Positions 1 through 15,900 of a stretch of 64,000 nucleotides of DNA are shown one piece after another. Source of the stretch: Glandiceps talaboti (taxonomy: Eukaryota > Hemichordata > Enteropneusta > Spengelidae); NCBI RefSeq assembly GCF_964340395.1, contig NC_135549.1, positions 31,044,832 through 31,108,831 on the forward strand, given 5' to 3'. The notes under the pieces are model-generated. The model was given only the letters and a program-made list of their open reading frames with translations, searched no databases and was not told where the DNA came from. The first letter of the stretch is position 1; every line of letters starts with the position of its first letter. The position numbers and the translations under genes were made by a program.

Positions 1-90
1 TGATTATTCTACCTATATTAAAATGGAATAATCCTTCTCCTTAGTAACATTTGTAAACAACTTACTTTGTTCTATTGCAATGTATGATGG

Positions 91-3000
91 GAATAGATTA
101 GAATATTTGATAGTAGAGTGGTGATTGTTCAACATATATTAAAATGGAATAATCCTTCTCCTTAGTAACATTTGTAAACAACTAACTTTGTTCTATTGCA
201 GTGTATGATGGGAATATAATAGAATAATTTGATAGTATAGTGGTGATTGATCAACCTATATTAAAATGGAATAATCCTTCTCCTTAGTAACATTTGTAAA
301 CAACTAACTTTGTTCTATTGCAATGTATGATGGGAATAGAATAGAATATTTGATAGTAGAGTGGTGATTGTTCAACATATATTAAAATGGAATAATTCTT
401 CTCCTTAGTAACATTTGTAAACAACTAACTTTGTTCTATTGCAATGTATGATGGGAATAGAATAGAATAATTTGATGATATAATGGTGATTATTCTACCT
501 ATATTAAAATCAAATAATCCTTTTCCTTAGTAACATTTGTAAACAACTAACTTTGCTCTATTGCAATGTATGATGGGAATAGAATAGAATAATTTGATGA
601 TAGAATGGTGATTATTCTACCTATATTAAAATGGAATAATCCTTCTCCTTAGTAACATTTGTAAACAACTAACGTTGTTCTATTGCAATGTATGATGGTA
701 ATAGCATAGAATAATTTGATAGTAGAGTGGTGATTATTCTACCTATATTAAAATGGAATAATTCTTCTCCTTAGTAACATTTGTAAACAACTAACTTTGT
801 TCTATTGCAGTGTATGGTGGGAATAGAATAGAATAATTTGATGATAGAATGGTGATTATTCTACCTATATTAAAATGAAATAATCCTTTTCCTCAGTAAC
901 ATTTGTAAACAACTAACTTTGTTCTATTGCAGTGTATGGTGGGAATAGAATAGAATAATTTGATAGTTGAATGGTGGTTATTCTACCTATATTAAAATGG
1001 AATGAATAATCCTTCTCCTTAGTAACATTTGTAAACAACTAACTTTGTTCTATTGCAGTGTATGGTGGGAATAGAATAGCGTAATTTGATGATAGAATGG
1101 TGATTATTCTACCTATATTAAAATGGAATAATCCTTCTCCTTAGTAACATTTGTAAACAACTAACTTTGTTCTATTGCAATGTATGATGGTAATAGCATA
1201 GAATAATTTGATAGTAGAGTGGTGATTATTCTACCTATATTAAAATGGAATAGTCCTTCTCCTTAGTAACATTTGTAAACAACTAACTTTGTTCTATTGC
1301 AATGTATGATGGGAATAGAATAGAATATTTGATAGTAGAGTGGTGATTGTTCAACATATATTAAAATGGAATAATTCTTCTCCTTAGTAACATTTGTAAA
1401 CAACTAACTTTGTTCTATTGCAATGTATGATGGGAATAGAATAGAATAATTTGATGATATAATGGTGATTATTCTACCTATATTAAAATCAAATAATCCT
1501 TTTCCTTAGTAACATTTGTAAACAACTAACTTTGCTCTATTGCAATGTATGATGGGAATAGAATAGAATAATTTGATGATAGAATGGTGATTATTCTACC
1601 TATATTAAAATGGAATAATCCTTCTCCTTAGTAACATTTGTAAACAACTTACTTTGTTCTATTGCAATGTATGATGGTAATAGCATAGAATAATTTGATA
1701 GTAGAGTGGTGATTATTCTACCTATATTAAAATGGAATAATTCTTCTCCTTAGTAACATTTGTAAACAACTAACTTTGTTCTATTGCAGTGTATGGTGGG
1801 AATAGAATAGAATAATTTGATGATAGAATGGTGATTATTCTACCTATATTAAAATGAAATAATCCTTTTCCTTAGTAACATTTGTAAACAACTAACTTTG
1901 TTCTATTGCAGTGTATGGTGGGAATAGAATAGAATAATTTGATAGTTGAATGGTGGTTATTCTACCTATATTAAAATGGAATGAATAATCCTTCTCCTTA
2001 GTAACATTTGTAAACAACTAACTTTGTTCTATTGCAGTGTATGGTGGGAATAGAATAGCGTAATTTGATGATAGAATGGTGATTATTCTACCTATATTAA
2101 AATGGAATAATCCTTCTCCTTAGTAACATTTGTAAACAACTAACTTTGTTCTATTGCAATGTATGATGGTAATAGCATAGAATAATTTGATAGTAGAGTG
2201 GTGATTATTCTACCTATATTAAAATGGAATAATCCTTCTCCTTAGTAACATTTGTAAACAACTAACTTTGTTCTATTGCAATGTATGATGGTAATAGCAT
2301 AGAATAATTTGATAGTAGAGTGGTGATTATTCTACCTATATTAAAATGGAATAATTCTTCTCCTTAGTAACATTTGTAAACAACTAACTTTGTTCTATTG
2401 CAATGTATGATGGTAATAGAATAGAATAATTTGATGATAGAATGGTGATTATTCTACCTATATTAAAATGAAATAATCCTTTTCCTTAGTAACATTTGTA
2501 AACAACTAACTTTGTTCTATTGCAATGTATGATGGTAATAGAATAGAATAATTTGATGATAGAATGGTGATTATTCTACCTATATTAAAATGGAATAATC
2601 CTTTTCCTTAGTAACATTTGTAAACAACTAACTTTGTTCTATTGCAATGCATGATGGGAATAGAATAGAATAATTTGATGATAGAATGGTGATTATTCTA
2701 CCTATATTAAAATGGAATAATCCTTCTCCTTAGTAACATTTGTAAACAACTTACTTTGTTCTATTGCAATGTATGATGGGAATAGATTAGAATATTTGAT
2801 AGTAGAGTGGTGATTGTTCAACATATATTAAAATGGAATAATCCTTCTCCTTAGTAACATTTGTAAACAACTAACTTTGTTCTATTGCAGTGTATGATGG
2901 GAATATAATAGAATAATTTGATAGTATAGTGGTGATTGATCAACCTATATTAAAATGGAATAATCCTTCTCCTTAGTAACATTTGTAAACAACTAACTTT

Positions 3001-6000
3001 GTTCTATTGCAATGTATGATGGGAATAGAATAGAATATTTGATAGTAGAGTGGTGATTGTTCAACATATATTAAAATGGAATAATTCTTCTCCTTAGTAA
3101 CATTTGTAAACAACTAACTTTGTTCTATTGCAATGTATGATGGGAATAGAATAGAATAATTTGATGATATAATGGTGATTATTCTACCTATATTAAAATC
3201 AAATAATCCTTTTCCTTAGTAACATTTGTAAACAACTAACTTTGCTCTATTGCAATGTATGATGGGAATAGAATAGAATAATTTGATGATAGAATGGTGA
3301 TTATTCTACCTATATTAAAATGGAATAATCCTTCTCCTTAGTAACATTTGTAAACAACTTACTTTGTTCTATTGCAATGTATGATGGTAATAGCATAGAA
3401 TAATTTGATAGTAGAGTGGTGATTATTCTACATATATTTAAATGGAATAATTCTTCTCCTTAGTAACATTTGTAAACAACTAACTTTGTTCTATTACAGT
3501 GTATGGTGGGAATAGAATAGAATAATTTGATGATAGAATGGTGATTATTCTACCTATATTAAAATGAAATAATCCTTTTCCTTAGTAACATTTGTAAACA
3601 ACTAACTTTGTTCTATTGCAGTGTATGGTGGGAATAGAATAGAATAATTTGATAGTTGAATGGTGGTTATTCTACCTATATTAAAATGGAATGAATAATC
3701 CTTCTCCTTAGTAACATTTGTAAACAACTAACTTTGTTCTATTGCAGTGTATGGTGGGAATAGAATAGCGTAATTTGATGATAGAATGGTGATTATTCTA
3801 CCTATATTAAAATGGAATAATCCTTCTCCTTAGTAACATTTGTAAACAACTAACTTTGTTCTATTGCAATGTATGATGGTAATAGCATAGAATAATTTGA
3901 TAGTAGAGTGGTGATTATTCTACCTATATTAAAATGGAATAATCCTTCTCCTTTGTAACATTTGTAAACAACTAACTTTGTTCTATTGCAATGTATGATG
4001 GTAATAGCATAGAATAATTTGATAGTAGAGTGGTGATTATTCTACCTATATTAAAATGGAATAATTCTTCTCCTTAGTAACATTTGTAAACAACTAACTT
4101 TGTTCTATTGCAATGTATGATGGTAATAGAATAGAATAATTTGATGATAGAATGGTGATTATTCTACCTATATTAAAATGAAATAATCCTTTTCCTTAGT
4201 AACATTTGTAAACAACTAACTTTGTTCTATTGCAATGTATGATGGTAATAGAATAGAATAATTTGATGATAGAATGGTGATTATTCTACCTATATTAAAA
4301 TGGAATAATCCTTTTCCTTAGTAACATTTGTAAACAACTAACTTTGTTCTATTGCAATGCATGATGGGAATAGAATAGAATAATTTGATGATAGAATGGT
4401 GATTATTCTACCTATATTAAAATGGAATAATCCTTCTCCTTAGTAACATTTGTAAACAACTTACTTTGTTCTATTGCAATTTAGGATTGCAATAGCATAG
4501 AATAATTTGATAGTAGAGTGGTGATTATTCTACCTATATTAAAATGGAATAATTCTTCTCCTTAGTAACATTTGTAAACAACTAACTTTGTTCTATAGCA
4601 ATGTATGATGGTAATAGCATAGAATAATTTGATAGTAGAGTGGTGATTATTCTACCTATATTAAAATGGAATAATTCTTCTCCTTAGTAACATTTGAAAA
4701 TAACTAACTTTGTTCTATTGCAGTGTATGGTGGGAATAGAATAGAATATTTGATAGTAGAGTGGTGATTGTTCAACATATATTAAAATGGAATAATCCTT
4801 CTCCTTAGTAACATTTGTAAACAACTAACTTTGTTCTATTGCAGTGTATGATGGGAATATAATAGAATAATTTGATAGTATAGTGGTGATTGATCAACCT
4901 ATATTAAAATGGAATAATCCTTCTCCTTAGTAACATTTGTAAACAACTAACTTTGTTCTATTGCAATGTATGATGGGAATAGAATAGAATATTTGATAGT
5001 AGAGTGGTGATTGTTCAACATATATTAAAATGGAATAATTCTTCTCCTTAGTAACATTTGTAAACAACTAACTTTGTTCTATTGCAATGTATGATGGGAA
5101 TAGAATAGAATAATTTGATGATATAATGGTGATTATTCTACCTATATTAAAATCAAATAATCCTTTTCCTTAGTAACATTTGTAAACAACTAACTTTGCT
5201 CTATTGCAATGTATGATGGGAATAGAATAGAATAATTTGATGATAGAATGGTGATTATTCTACATATATTAAAATGGAATAATCCTTCTCCTTAGTAACA
5301 TTTGTAAACAACTTACTTTGTTCTATTGCAATGTATGATGGTAATAGCATAGAATAATTTGATAGTAGAGTGGTGATTATTCTACCTATATTAAAATGGA
5401 ATAATTCTTCTCCTTAGTAACATTTGTAAACAACTAACTTTGTTCTATTGCAGTGTATGGTGGGAATAGAATAGAATAATTTGATGATAGAATGGTGATT
5501 ATTCTACCTATCTTAAAATGAAATAATCCTTTTCCTTAGTAACATTTGTAAACAACTAACTTTGTTCTATTGCAGTGTATGGTGGGAATAGAATAGAATT
5601 ATTTGATAGTTGAATGGTGGTTATTCTACCTATATTAAAATGGAATGAATAATCCTTCTCCTTAGTAACATTTGTAAACAACTAACTTTGTTCTATTGCA
5701 GTGTATGGTGGGAATAGAATAGCGTAATTTGATGATAGAATGGTGATTATTCTACCTATATTAAAATGGAATAATCCTTCTCCTTAGTAACATTTGTAAA
5801 CAACTAACTTTGTTCTATTGCAATGTATGATGGTAATAGCATAGAATAATTTGATAGTAGAGTGGTGATTATTCTACCTATATTAAAATGGAATAATCCT
5901 TCTCCTTAGTAACATTTGTAAACAACTAACTTTGTTCTATTGCAATGTATGATGGTAATAGCATAGAATAATTTGATAGTAGAGTGGTGATTATTCTATC

Positions 6001-9000
6001 TATATTAAAATGGAATAATTCTTCTCCTTAGTAACATTTGTAAACAACTAACTTTGTTCTATTGCAATGTATGATGGTAATAGAATAGAATAATTTGATG
6101 ATAGAATGGTGATTATTCTACCTATATTAAAATGAAATAATCCTTTTCCTTAGTAACATTTGTAAACAACTAACTTTGTTCTATTGCAATGTATGATGGT
6201 AATAGAATAGAATAATTTGATGATAGAATGGTGATTATTCTACCTATATTAAAATGGAATAATCCTTTTCCTTAGTAACATTTGTAAACAACTAACTTTG
6301 TTCTATTGCAATGCATGATGGGAATAGAATAGAATAATTTGATGATAGAATGGTGATTATTCTACCTATATTAAAATGGAATAATCCTTCTCCTTAGTAA
6401 CATTTGTAAACAACTTACTTTGTTCTATTGCAATGTATGATGGGAATAGATTAGAATATTTGATAGTAGAGTGGTGATTGTTCAACATATATTAAAATGG
6501 AATAATCCTTCTCCTTAGTAACATTTGTAAACAACTAACTTTGTTCTATTGCAGTGTATGATGGGAATATAATAGAATAATTTGATAGTATAGTGGTGAT
6601 TGATCAACCTATATTAAAATGGAATAATCCTTCTCCTTAGTAACATTTGTAAACAACTAACTTTGTTCTATTGCAATGTATGATGGGAATAGAATAGAAT
6701 ATTTGATAGTAGAGTGGTGATTGTTCAACATATATTAAAATGGAATAATTCTTCTCCTTAGTAACATTTGTAAACAACTAACTTTGTTCTATTGCAATGT
6801 ATGATGGGAATAGAATAGAATAATTTGATGATATAATGGTGATTATTCTACCTATATTAAAATCAAATAATCCTTTTCCTTAGTAACATTTGTAAACAAC
6901 TAACTTTGCTCTATTGCAATGTATGATGGGAATAGAATAGAATAATTTGATGATAGAATGGTGATTATTCTACCTATATTAAAATGGAATAATCCTTCTC
7001 CTTAGTAACATTTGTAAACAACTTACTTTGTTCTATTGCAATGTATGATGGTAATAGCATAGAATAATTTGATAGTAGAGTGGTGATTATTCTACCTATA
7101 TTAAAATGGAATAATTCTTCTCCTTAGTAACATTTGTAAACAACTAACTTTGTTCTATTGCAGTGTATGGTGGGAATAGAATAGAATAATTTGATGATAG
7201 AATGGTGATTATTCTACCTATATTAAAATGAAATAATCCTTTTCCTTAGTAACATTTGTAAACAACTAACTTTGTTCTATTGCAGTGTATGGTGGGAATA
7301 GAATAGAATAATTTGATAGTTGAATGGTGGTTATTCTACCTATATTAAAATGGAATGAATAATCCTTCTCCTTAGTAACATTTGTAAACAACTAACTTTG
7401 TTCTATTGCAGTGTATGGTGGGAATAGAATAGCGTAATTTGATGATAGAATGGTGATTATTCTACCTATATTAAAATGGAATAATCCTTCTCCTTAGTAA
7501 CATTTGTAAACAACTAACTTTGTTCTATTGCAATGTATGATGGTAATAGCATAGAATAATTTGATAGTAGAGTGGTGATTATTCTACCTATATTAAAATG
7601 GAATAGTCCTTCTCCTTAGTAACATTTGTAAACAACTAACTTTGTTCTATTGCAATGTATGATGGGAATAGAATAGAATATTTGATAGTAGAGTGGTGAT
7701 TGTTCAACATATATTAAAATGGAATAATTCTTCTCCTTAGTAACATTTGTAAACAACTAACTTTGTTCTATTGCAATGTATGATGGGAATAGAATAGAAT
7801 AATTTGATGATATAATGGTGATTATTCTACCTATATTAAAATCAAATAATCCTTTTCCTTAGTAACATTTGTAAACAACTAACTTTGCTCTATTGCAATG
7901 TATGATGGGAATAGAATAGAATAATTTGATGATAGAATGGTGATTATTCTACCTATATTAAAATGGAATAATCCTTCTCCTTAGTAACATTTGTAAACAA
8001 CTTACTTTGTTCTATTGCAATGTATGATGGTAATAGCATAGAATAATTTGATAGTAGAGTGGTGATTATTCTACCTATATTAAAATGGAATAATTCTTCT
8101 CCTTAGTAACATTTGTAAACAACTAACTTTGTTCTATTGCAGTGTATGGTGGGAATAGAATAGAATAATTTGATGATAGAATGGTGATTATTCTACCTAT
8201 ATTAAAATGAAATAATCCTTTTCCTTAGTAACATTTGTAAACAACTAACTTTGTTCTATTGCAGTGTATGGTGGGAATAGAATAGAATAATTTGATAGTT
8301 GAATGGTGGTTATTCTACCTATATTAAAATGGAATGAATAATCCTTCTCCTTAGTAACATTTGTAAACAACTAACTTTGTTCTATTGCAGTGTATGGTGG
8401 GAATAGAATAGCGTAATTTGATGATAGAATGGTGATTATTCTACCTATATTAAAATGGAATAATCCTTCTCCTTAGTAACATTTGTAAACAACTAACTTT
8501 GTTCTATTGCAATGTATGATGGTAATAGCATAGAATAATTTGATAGTAGAGTGGTGATTATTCTACCTATATTAAAATGGAATAATCCTTCTCCTTAGTA
8601 ACATTTGTAAACAACTAACTTTGTTCTATTGCAATGTATGATGGTAATAGCATAGAATAATTTGATAGTAGAGTGGTGATTATTCTACCTATATTAAAAT
8701 GGAATAATTCTTCTCCTTAGTAACATTTGTAAACAACTAACTTTGTTCTATTGCAATGTATGATGGTAATAGAATAGAATAATTTGATGATAGAATGGTG
8801 ATTATTCTACCTATATTAAAATGAAATAATCCTTTTCCTTAGTAACATTTGTAAACAACTAACTTTGTTCTATTGCAATGTATGATGGTAATAGAATAGA
8901 ATAATTTGATGATAGAATGGTGATTATTCTACCTATATTAAAATGGAATAATCCTTTTCCTTAGTAACATTTGTAAACAACTAACTTTGTTCTATTGCAA

Positions 9001-11000
9001 TGCATGATGGGAATAGAATAGAATAATTTGATGATAGAATGGTGATTATTCTACCTATATTAAAATGGAATAATCCTTCTCCTTAGTAACATTTGTAAAC
9101 AACTTACTTTGTTCTATTGCAATGTATGATGGGAATAGATTAGAATATTTGATAGTAGAGTGGTGATTGTTCAACATATATTAAAATGGAATAATCCTTC
9201 TCCTTAGTAACATTTGTAAACAACTAACTTTGTTCTATTGCAGTGTATGATGGGAATATAATAGAATAATTTGATAGTATAGTGGTGATTGATCAACCTA
9301 TATTAAAATGGAATAATCCTTCTCCTTAGTAACATTTGTAAACAACTAACTTTGTTCTATTGCAATGTATGATGGGAATAGAATAGAATATTTGATAGTA
9401 GAGTGGTGATTGTTCAACATATATTAAAATGGAATAATTCTTCTCCTTAGTAACATTTGTAAACAACTAACTTTGTTCTATTGCAATGTATGATGGGAAT
9501 AGAATAGAATAATTTGATGATATAATGGTGATTATTCTACCTATATTAAAATCAAATAATCCTTTTCCTTAGTAACATTTGTAAACAACTAACTTTGCTC
9601 TATTGCAATGTATGATGGGAATAGAATAGAATAATTTGATGATAGAATGGTGATTATTCTACCTATATTAAAATGGAATAATCCTTCTCCTTAGTAACAT
9701 TTGTAAACAACTTACTTTGTTCTATTGCAATGTATGATGGTAATAGCATAGAATAATTTGATAGTAGAGTGGTGATTATTCTACCTATATTAAAATGGAA
9801 TAATTCTTCTCCTTAGTAACATTTGTAAACAACTAACTTTGTTCTATTACAGTGTATGGTGGGAATAGAATAGAATAATTTGATGATAGAATGGTGATTA
9901 TTCTACCTATATTAAAATGAAATAATCCTTTTCCTTAGTAACATTTGTAAACAACTAACTTTGTTCTATTGCAGTGTATTGTGGGAATAGAATAGAATAA
10001 TTTGATAGTTGAATGGTGGTTATTCTACCTATATTAAAATGGAATGAATAATCCTTCTCCTTAGTAACATTTGTAAACAACTAACTTTGTTCTATTGCAG
10101 TGTATGGTGGGAATAGAATAGCGTAATTTGATGATAGAATGGTGATTATTCTACCTATATTAAAATGGAATAATCCTTCTCCTTAGTAACATTTGTAAAC
10201 AACTAACTTTGTTCTATTGCAATGTATGATGGTAATAGCATAGAATAATTTGATAGTAGAGTGGTGATTATTCTACCTATATTAAAATGGAATAATCCTT
10301 CTCCTTAGTAACATTTGTAAACAACTAACTTTGTTCTATTGCAATGTATGATGGTAATAGCATAGAATAATTTGATAGTAGAGTGGTGATTATTCTACCT
10401 ATATTAAAATGGAATAATTCTTCTCCTTAGTAACATTTGTAAACTACTAACTTTGTTCTATTGCAATGTATGATGGTAATAGAATAGAATAATTTGATGA
10501 TAGAATGGTGATTATTCTACCTATATTAAAATGAAATAATCCTTTTCCTTAGTAACATTTGTAAACAACTAACTTTGTTCTATTGCAATGTATGATGGTA
10601 ATAGAATAGAATAATTTGATGATAGAATGGTGATTATTCTACCTATATTAAAATGGAATAATCCTTTTCCTTAGTAACATTTGTAAACAACTAACTTTGT
10701 TCTATTGCAATGCATGATGGGAATAGAATAGAATAATTTGATGATAGAATGGTGATTATTCTACCTATATTAAAATGGAATAATCCTTCTCCTTAGTAAC
10801 ATTTGTAAACAACTTACTTTGTTCTATTGCAATTTAGGATTGCAATAGCATAGAATAATTTGATAGTAGAGTGGTGATTATTCTACCTATATTAAAATGG
10901 AATAATTCTTCTCCTTAGTAACATTTGTAAACAACTAACTTTGTTCTATAGCAATGTATGATGGGAATAGAATAGAATAATTTGATGATAGAATGGTGAT
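91..11000 (+). repeat. Higher-order blocks of 2689 and 3664 bp in the satellite
   Basis: The rare variant gaatagatta occurs at 91, 2780, 6444 and 9133, spacings of 2689, 3664 and 2689 bp (22, 30 and 22 monomers). A second rare variant, ttaggattgc, occurs at 4481 and 10834, 6353 bp apart, which is exactly 2689 plus 3664. Long runs of monomer variants follow in the same order in each block. So the unit of recent amplification is a multi-monomer block, not the single monomer. Confidence 0.85.
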
Positions 11001-12910
11001 TATTCTACCTATATTAAAATCAAATAATCCTTCTTCTTAGTAACATTTGTAAACAACTAACTTTGTTCTATTGCAATGTATGATGGTAATAGCATAGAAT
11101 AATTTGATAGTAGAGTGGTGATTATTCTACCTATATTAAAATGGAATAATTCTTCTCCTTAGTAACATTTGTAAACAACTAACTTTGTTCTATTGCAGTG
11201 TATGGTGGGAATAGAATGGAATAATTTGATGATAGAATGGTGATTATTCTACCTATATTAAAATGAAATAATCCTTTTCCTTAGTAACATTTGTAAACAA
11301 CTAACTTTGTTCTATTGCAATGTATGATGGTAATAGCATAGAATAATTTGATAGTAGAGTGGTGATTATTCTACCTATATTAAAATGGAATAATCCTTCT
11401 CCTTAGTAACATTTGTAAACAACTAACTTTGTTCTATTGCAATGTATGATGGGAATAGAATAGAATATTTGATAGTAGAGTGGTGATTGTTCAACATATA
11501 TTAAAATGGAATAATTCTTCTCCTTAGTAACATTTGTAAACAACTAACTTTGTTCTATTGCAATGTATGATGGGAATAGAATAGAATAATTTGATGATAT
11601 AATGGTGATTATTCTACCTATATTAAAATCAAATAATCCTTTTCCTTAGTAACATTTGTAAACAACTAACTTTGCTCTATTGCAATGTATGATGGGAATA
11701 GAATAGAATAATTTGATGATAGAATGGTGATTATTCTACCTATATTAAAATGGAATAATCCTTCTCCTTAGTAACATTTGTAAACAACTTACTTTGTTCT
11801 ATTGCAATGTATGATGGTAATAGCATAGAATAATTTGATAGTAGAGTGGTGATTATTCTACCTATATTAAAATGGAATAATTCTTCTCCTTAGTAACATT
11901 TGTAAACAACTAACTTTGTTCTATTACAGTGTATGGTGGGAATAGAATAGAATAATTTGATGATAGAATGGTGATTATTCTACCTATATTAAAATGAAAT
12001 AATCCTTTTCCTTAGTAACATTTGTAAACAACTAACTTTGTTCTATTGCAGTGTATGGTGGGAATAGAATAGAATAATTTGATAGTTGAATGGTGGTTAT
12101 TCTACCTATATTAAAATGGAATGAATAATCCTTCTCCTTAGTAACATTTGTAAACAACTAACTTTGTTCTATTGCAGTGTATGGTGGGAATAGAATAGCG
12201 TAATTTGATGATAGAATGGTGATTATTCTACCTATATTAAAATGGAATAATCCTTCTCCTTAGTAACATTTGTAAACAACTAACTTTGTTCTATTGCAAT
12301 GTATGATGGTAATAGCATAGAATAATTTGATAGTAGAGTGGTGATTATTCTACCTATATTAAAATGGAATAATCCTTCTCCTTAGTAACATTTGTAAACA
12401 ACTAACTTTGTTCTATTGCAATGTATGATGGTAATAGCATAGAATAATTTGATAGTAGAGTGGTGATTATTCTACCTATATTAAAATGGAATAATTCTTC
12501 TCCTTAGTAACATTTGTAAACTACTAACTTTGTTCTATTGCAATGTATGATGGTAATAGAATAGAATAATTTGATGATAGAATGGTGATTATTCTACCTA
12601 TATTAAAATGAAATAATCCTTTTCCTTAGTAACATTTGTAAACAACTAACTTTGTTCTATTGCAATGTATGATGGTAATAGAATAGAATAATTTGATGAT
12701 AGAATGGTGATTATTCTACCTATATTAAAATGGAATAATCCTTTTCCTTAGTAACATTTGTAAACAACTAACTTTGTTCTATTGCAATGCATGATGGGAA
12801 TAGAATAGAATAATTTGATGATAGAATGGTGATTATTCTACCTATATTAAAATGGAATAATCCTTCTCCTTAGTAACATTTGTAAACAACTTACTTTGTT
12901 CTATTGCAAT

Positions 12911-15900
12911 TTAGGATTGCAATAGCATAGAATAATTTGATAGTAGAGTGGTGATTATTCTACCTATATTAAAATGGAATAATTCTTCTCCTTAGTAACA
13001 TTTGTAAACAACTAACTTTGTTCTATAGCAATGTATGATGGGAATAGAATAGAATAATTTGATGATAGAATGGTGATTATTCTACCTATATTAAAATCAA
13101 ATAATCCTTCTTCTTAGTAACATTTGTAAACAACTAACTTTGTTCTATTGCAATGTATGATGGTAATAGCATAGAATAATTTGATAGTAGAGTGGTGATT
13201 ATTCTACCTATATTAAAATGGAATAATTCTTCTCCTTAGTAACATTTGTAAACAACTAACTTTGTTCTATTGCAGTGTATGGTGGGAATAGAATGGAATA
13301 ATTTGATGATAGAATGGTGATTATTCTACCTATATTAAAATGAAATAATCCTTTTCCTTAGTAACATTTGTAAACAACTAACTTTGTTCTATTGCAGTGT
13401 ATGATGGGAATAGAATAGAATAATTTGATGATATAATGTGATTATTCTACCTATATTAAAATGAAATAATCCTTTTCCTTAGTAACATTTGTAAACAACT
13501 AACTTTGTTCTATTGCAGTGTATGGTGAGAATAGAATAGAATAATTTGATAGTAGAGTGGTGATTGATCAACCTATATTAAAATGGAATAATCCTTCTCC
13601 TTAGTAACATTTGTAAACAACTAACTTTGTTCTATTGCAATGTATGATGGGAATAGAATAGAATATTTGATAGTACAGTGGTGATTGTTCAACATATATT
13701 AAAATGGAATAATCCTTCTCCTTAGTAACATTTGTAAACAACTAACTTTGTTCTTATGCAGTGTATGGTGGGAATAGAATAGAATAATTTGATAGTTGAA
13801 TGGTGGTTATTCTCCCTATATTAAAATGGAATGAATAATCCTTCTCCTTAGTAACATTTGTAAACAACTAACTTTGTTCTATTGCAGTGTATGGTGGGAA
13901 TAGAATAGAATAATTTGATAGTAGAGTGGTGATTGTTCAACATATATTAAAATGAAATAATCCTTTTCCTTAGTAACATTTGTAAACAACTAACTTTGCT
14001 CTATTGCAATGTATGATGGGAATAGAATAGAATAATTTGATGATAGAATGGTGATTATTCTACCTATATTAAAATGGAATAATCCTTCTTCTTAGTAACA
14101 TTTGTAAACAACTAACTTTGTTCTATTGCAATGTATGATGGTAATAGCATAGAATAATTTGATAGTAGAGTGGTGATTATTCTACCTATATTAAAATGGA
14201 ATAATTCTTCTCCTTAGTAACATTTGTAAACAACTAACTTTGTTCTATTGCAGTGTATGGTGGGAATAGAATGGAATAATTTGATGATAGAATGGTGATT
14301 ATTCTACCTATATTAAAATGAAATAATCCTTTTCCTTAGTAACATTTGTAAACAACTAACTTTGTTCTATTGCAGTGTATGATGGGAATAGAATAGAATA
14401 ATTTGATGATATAATGTGATTATTCTACCTATATTAAAATGAAATAATCCTTTTCCTTAGTAACATTTGTAAACAACTAACTTTGTTCTATTGCAGTGTA
14501 TGGTGAGAATAGAATAGAATAATTTGATAGTAGAGTGGTGATTGATCAACCTATATTAAAATGGAATAATCCTTCTCCTTAGTAACATTTGTAAACAACT
14601 AACTTTGTTCTATTGCAATGTATGATGGGAATAGAATAGAATATTTGATAGTACAGTGGTGATTGTTCAACATATATTAAAATGGAATAATCCTTCTCCT
14701 TAGTAACATTTGTAAACAACTAACTTTGTTCTTATGCAGTGTATGGTGGGAATAGAATAGAATAATTTGATAGTTGAATGGTGGTTATTCTCCCTATATT
14801 AAAATGGAATGAATAATCCTTCTCCTTAGTAACATTTGTAAACAACTAACTTTGTTCTATTGCAGTGTATGGTGGGAATAGAATAGAATAATTTGATAGT
14901 AGAGTGGTGATTGTTCAACATATATTAAAATGGAATAATCCTTCTCCTTAGTAACATTTGTAAACAACTAACTTTGTTCTATTGCAGTGTATGATGGTAA
15001 TAGAATAGAATAATTTGATGATAGAATGGTGATTATTCTACCTATATTAAAATGGAATAATCCTTCTCCTTAGTAATATTTGTAAACAACTAACTTTTTT
15101 CTATTGTAGTGTATGGTGGGAATAGAATAGAATAATTTGATAGTAGAGTGGTGATTGTTCATCATATATTAAAATGGAATAATCCTTCTCCTTAGTAACA
15201 TTTGTAAACAACTCACTTTGTTCTATTGCAATGTATGATGCTAATAGTATAGAATAATTTGATAGTAGAATGGTGATTATTCTACCTATATTAAAATGAA
15301 ATAATCCTTTTCCTTAGTAACATTTGTAAACAACTAACTTTGTTCTATTGCAGTGTATGGTGGGAATAGAATAGAATAATTTGATAGTTGAATGGTGGTT
15401 ATTCTACCTATATTAAAATGGAATGAATAATCCTTCTCCTTAGTAACATTTGTAAACAACTAACTTTGTTCTATTGCAGTGTATGGTGGGAATAGAATAG
15501 CGTAATTTGATGATAGAATGGTGATTATTCTACCTATATTAAAATGGAATAATCCTTCTCCTTAGTAACATTTGTAAACAACTAACTTTGTTCTATTGCA
15601 ATGTATGATGGTAATAGCATAGAATAATTTGATAGTAGAGTGGTGATTATTCTACCTATATTAAAATGGAATAATCCTTCTCCTTAGTAACATTTGTAAA
15701 CAACTAACTTTGTTCTATTGCAATGTATGATGGTAATAGCATAGAATAATTTGATAGTAGAGTGGTGATTATTCTACCTATATTAAAATGGAATAATTCT
15801 TCTCCTTAGTAACATTTGTAAACTACTAACTTTGTTCTATTGCAATGTATGATGGTAATAGAATAGAATAATTTGATGATAGAATGGTGATTATTCTACC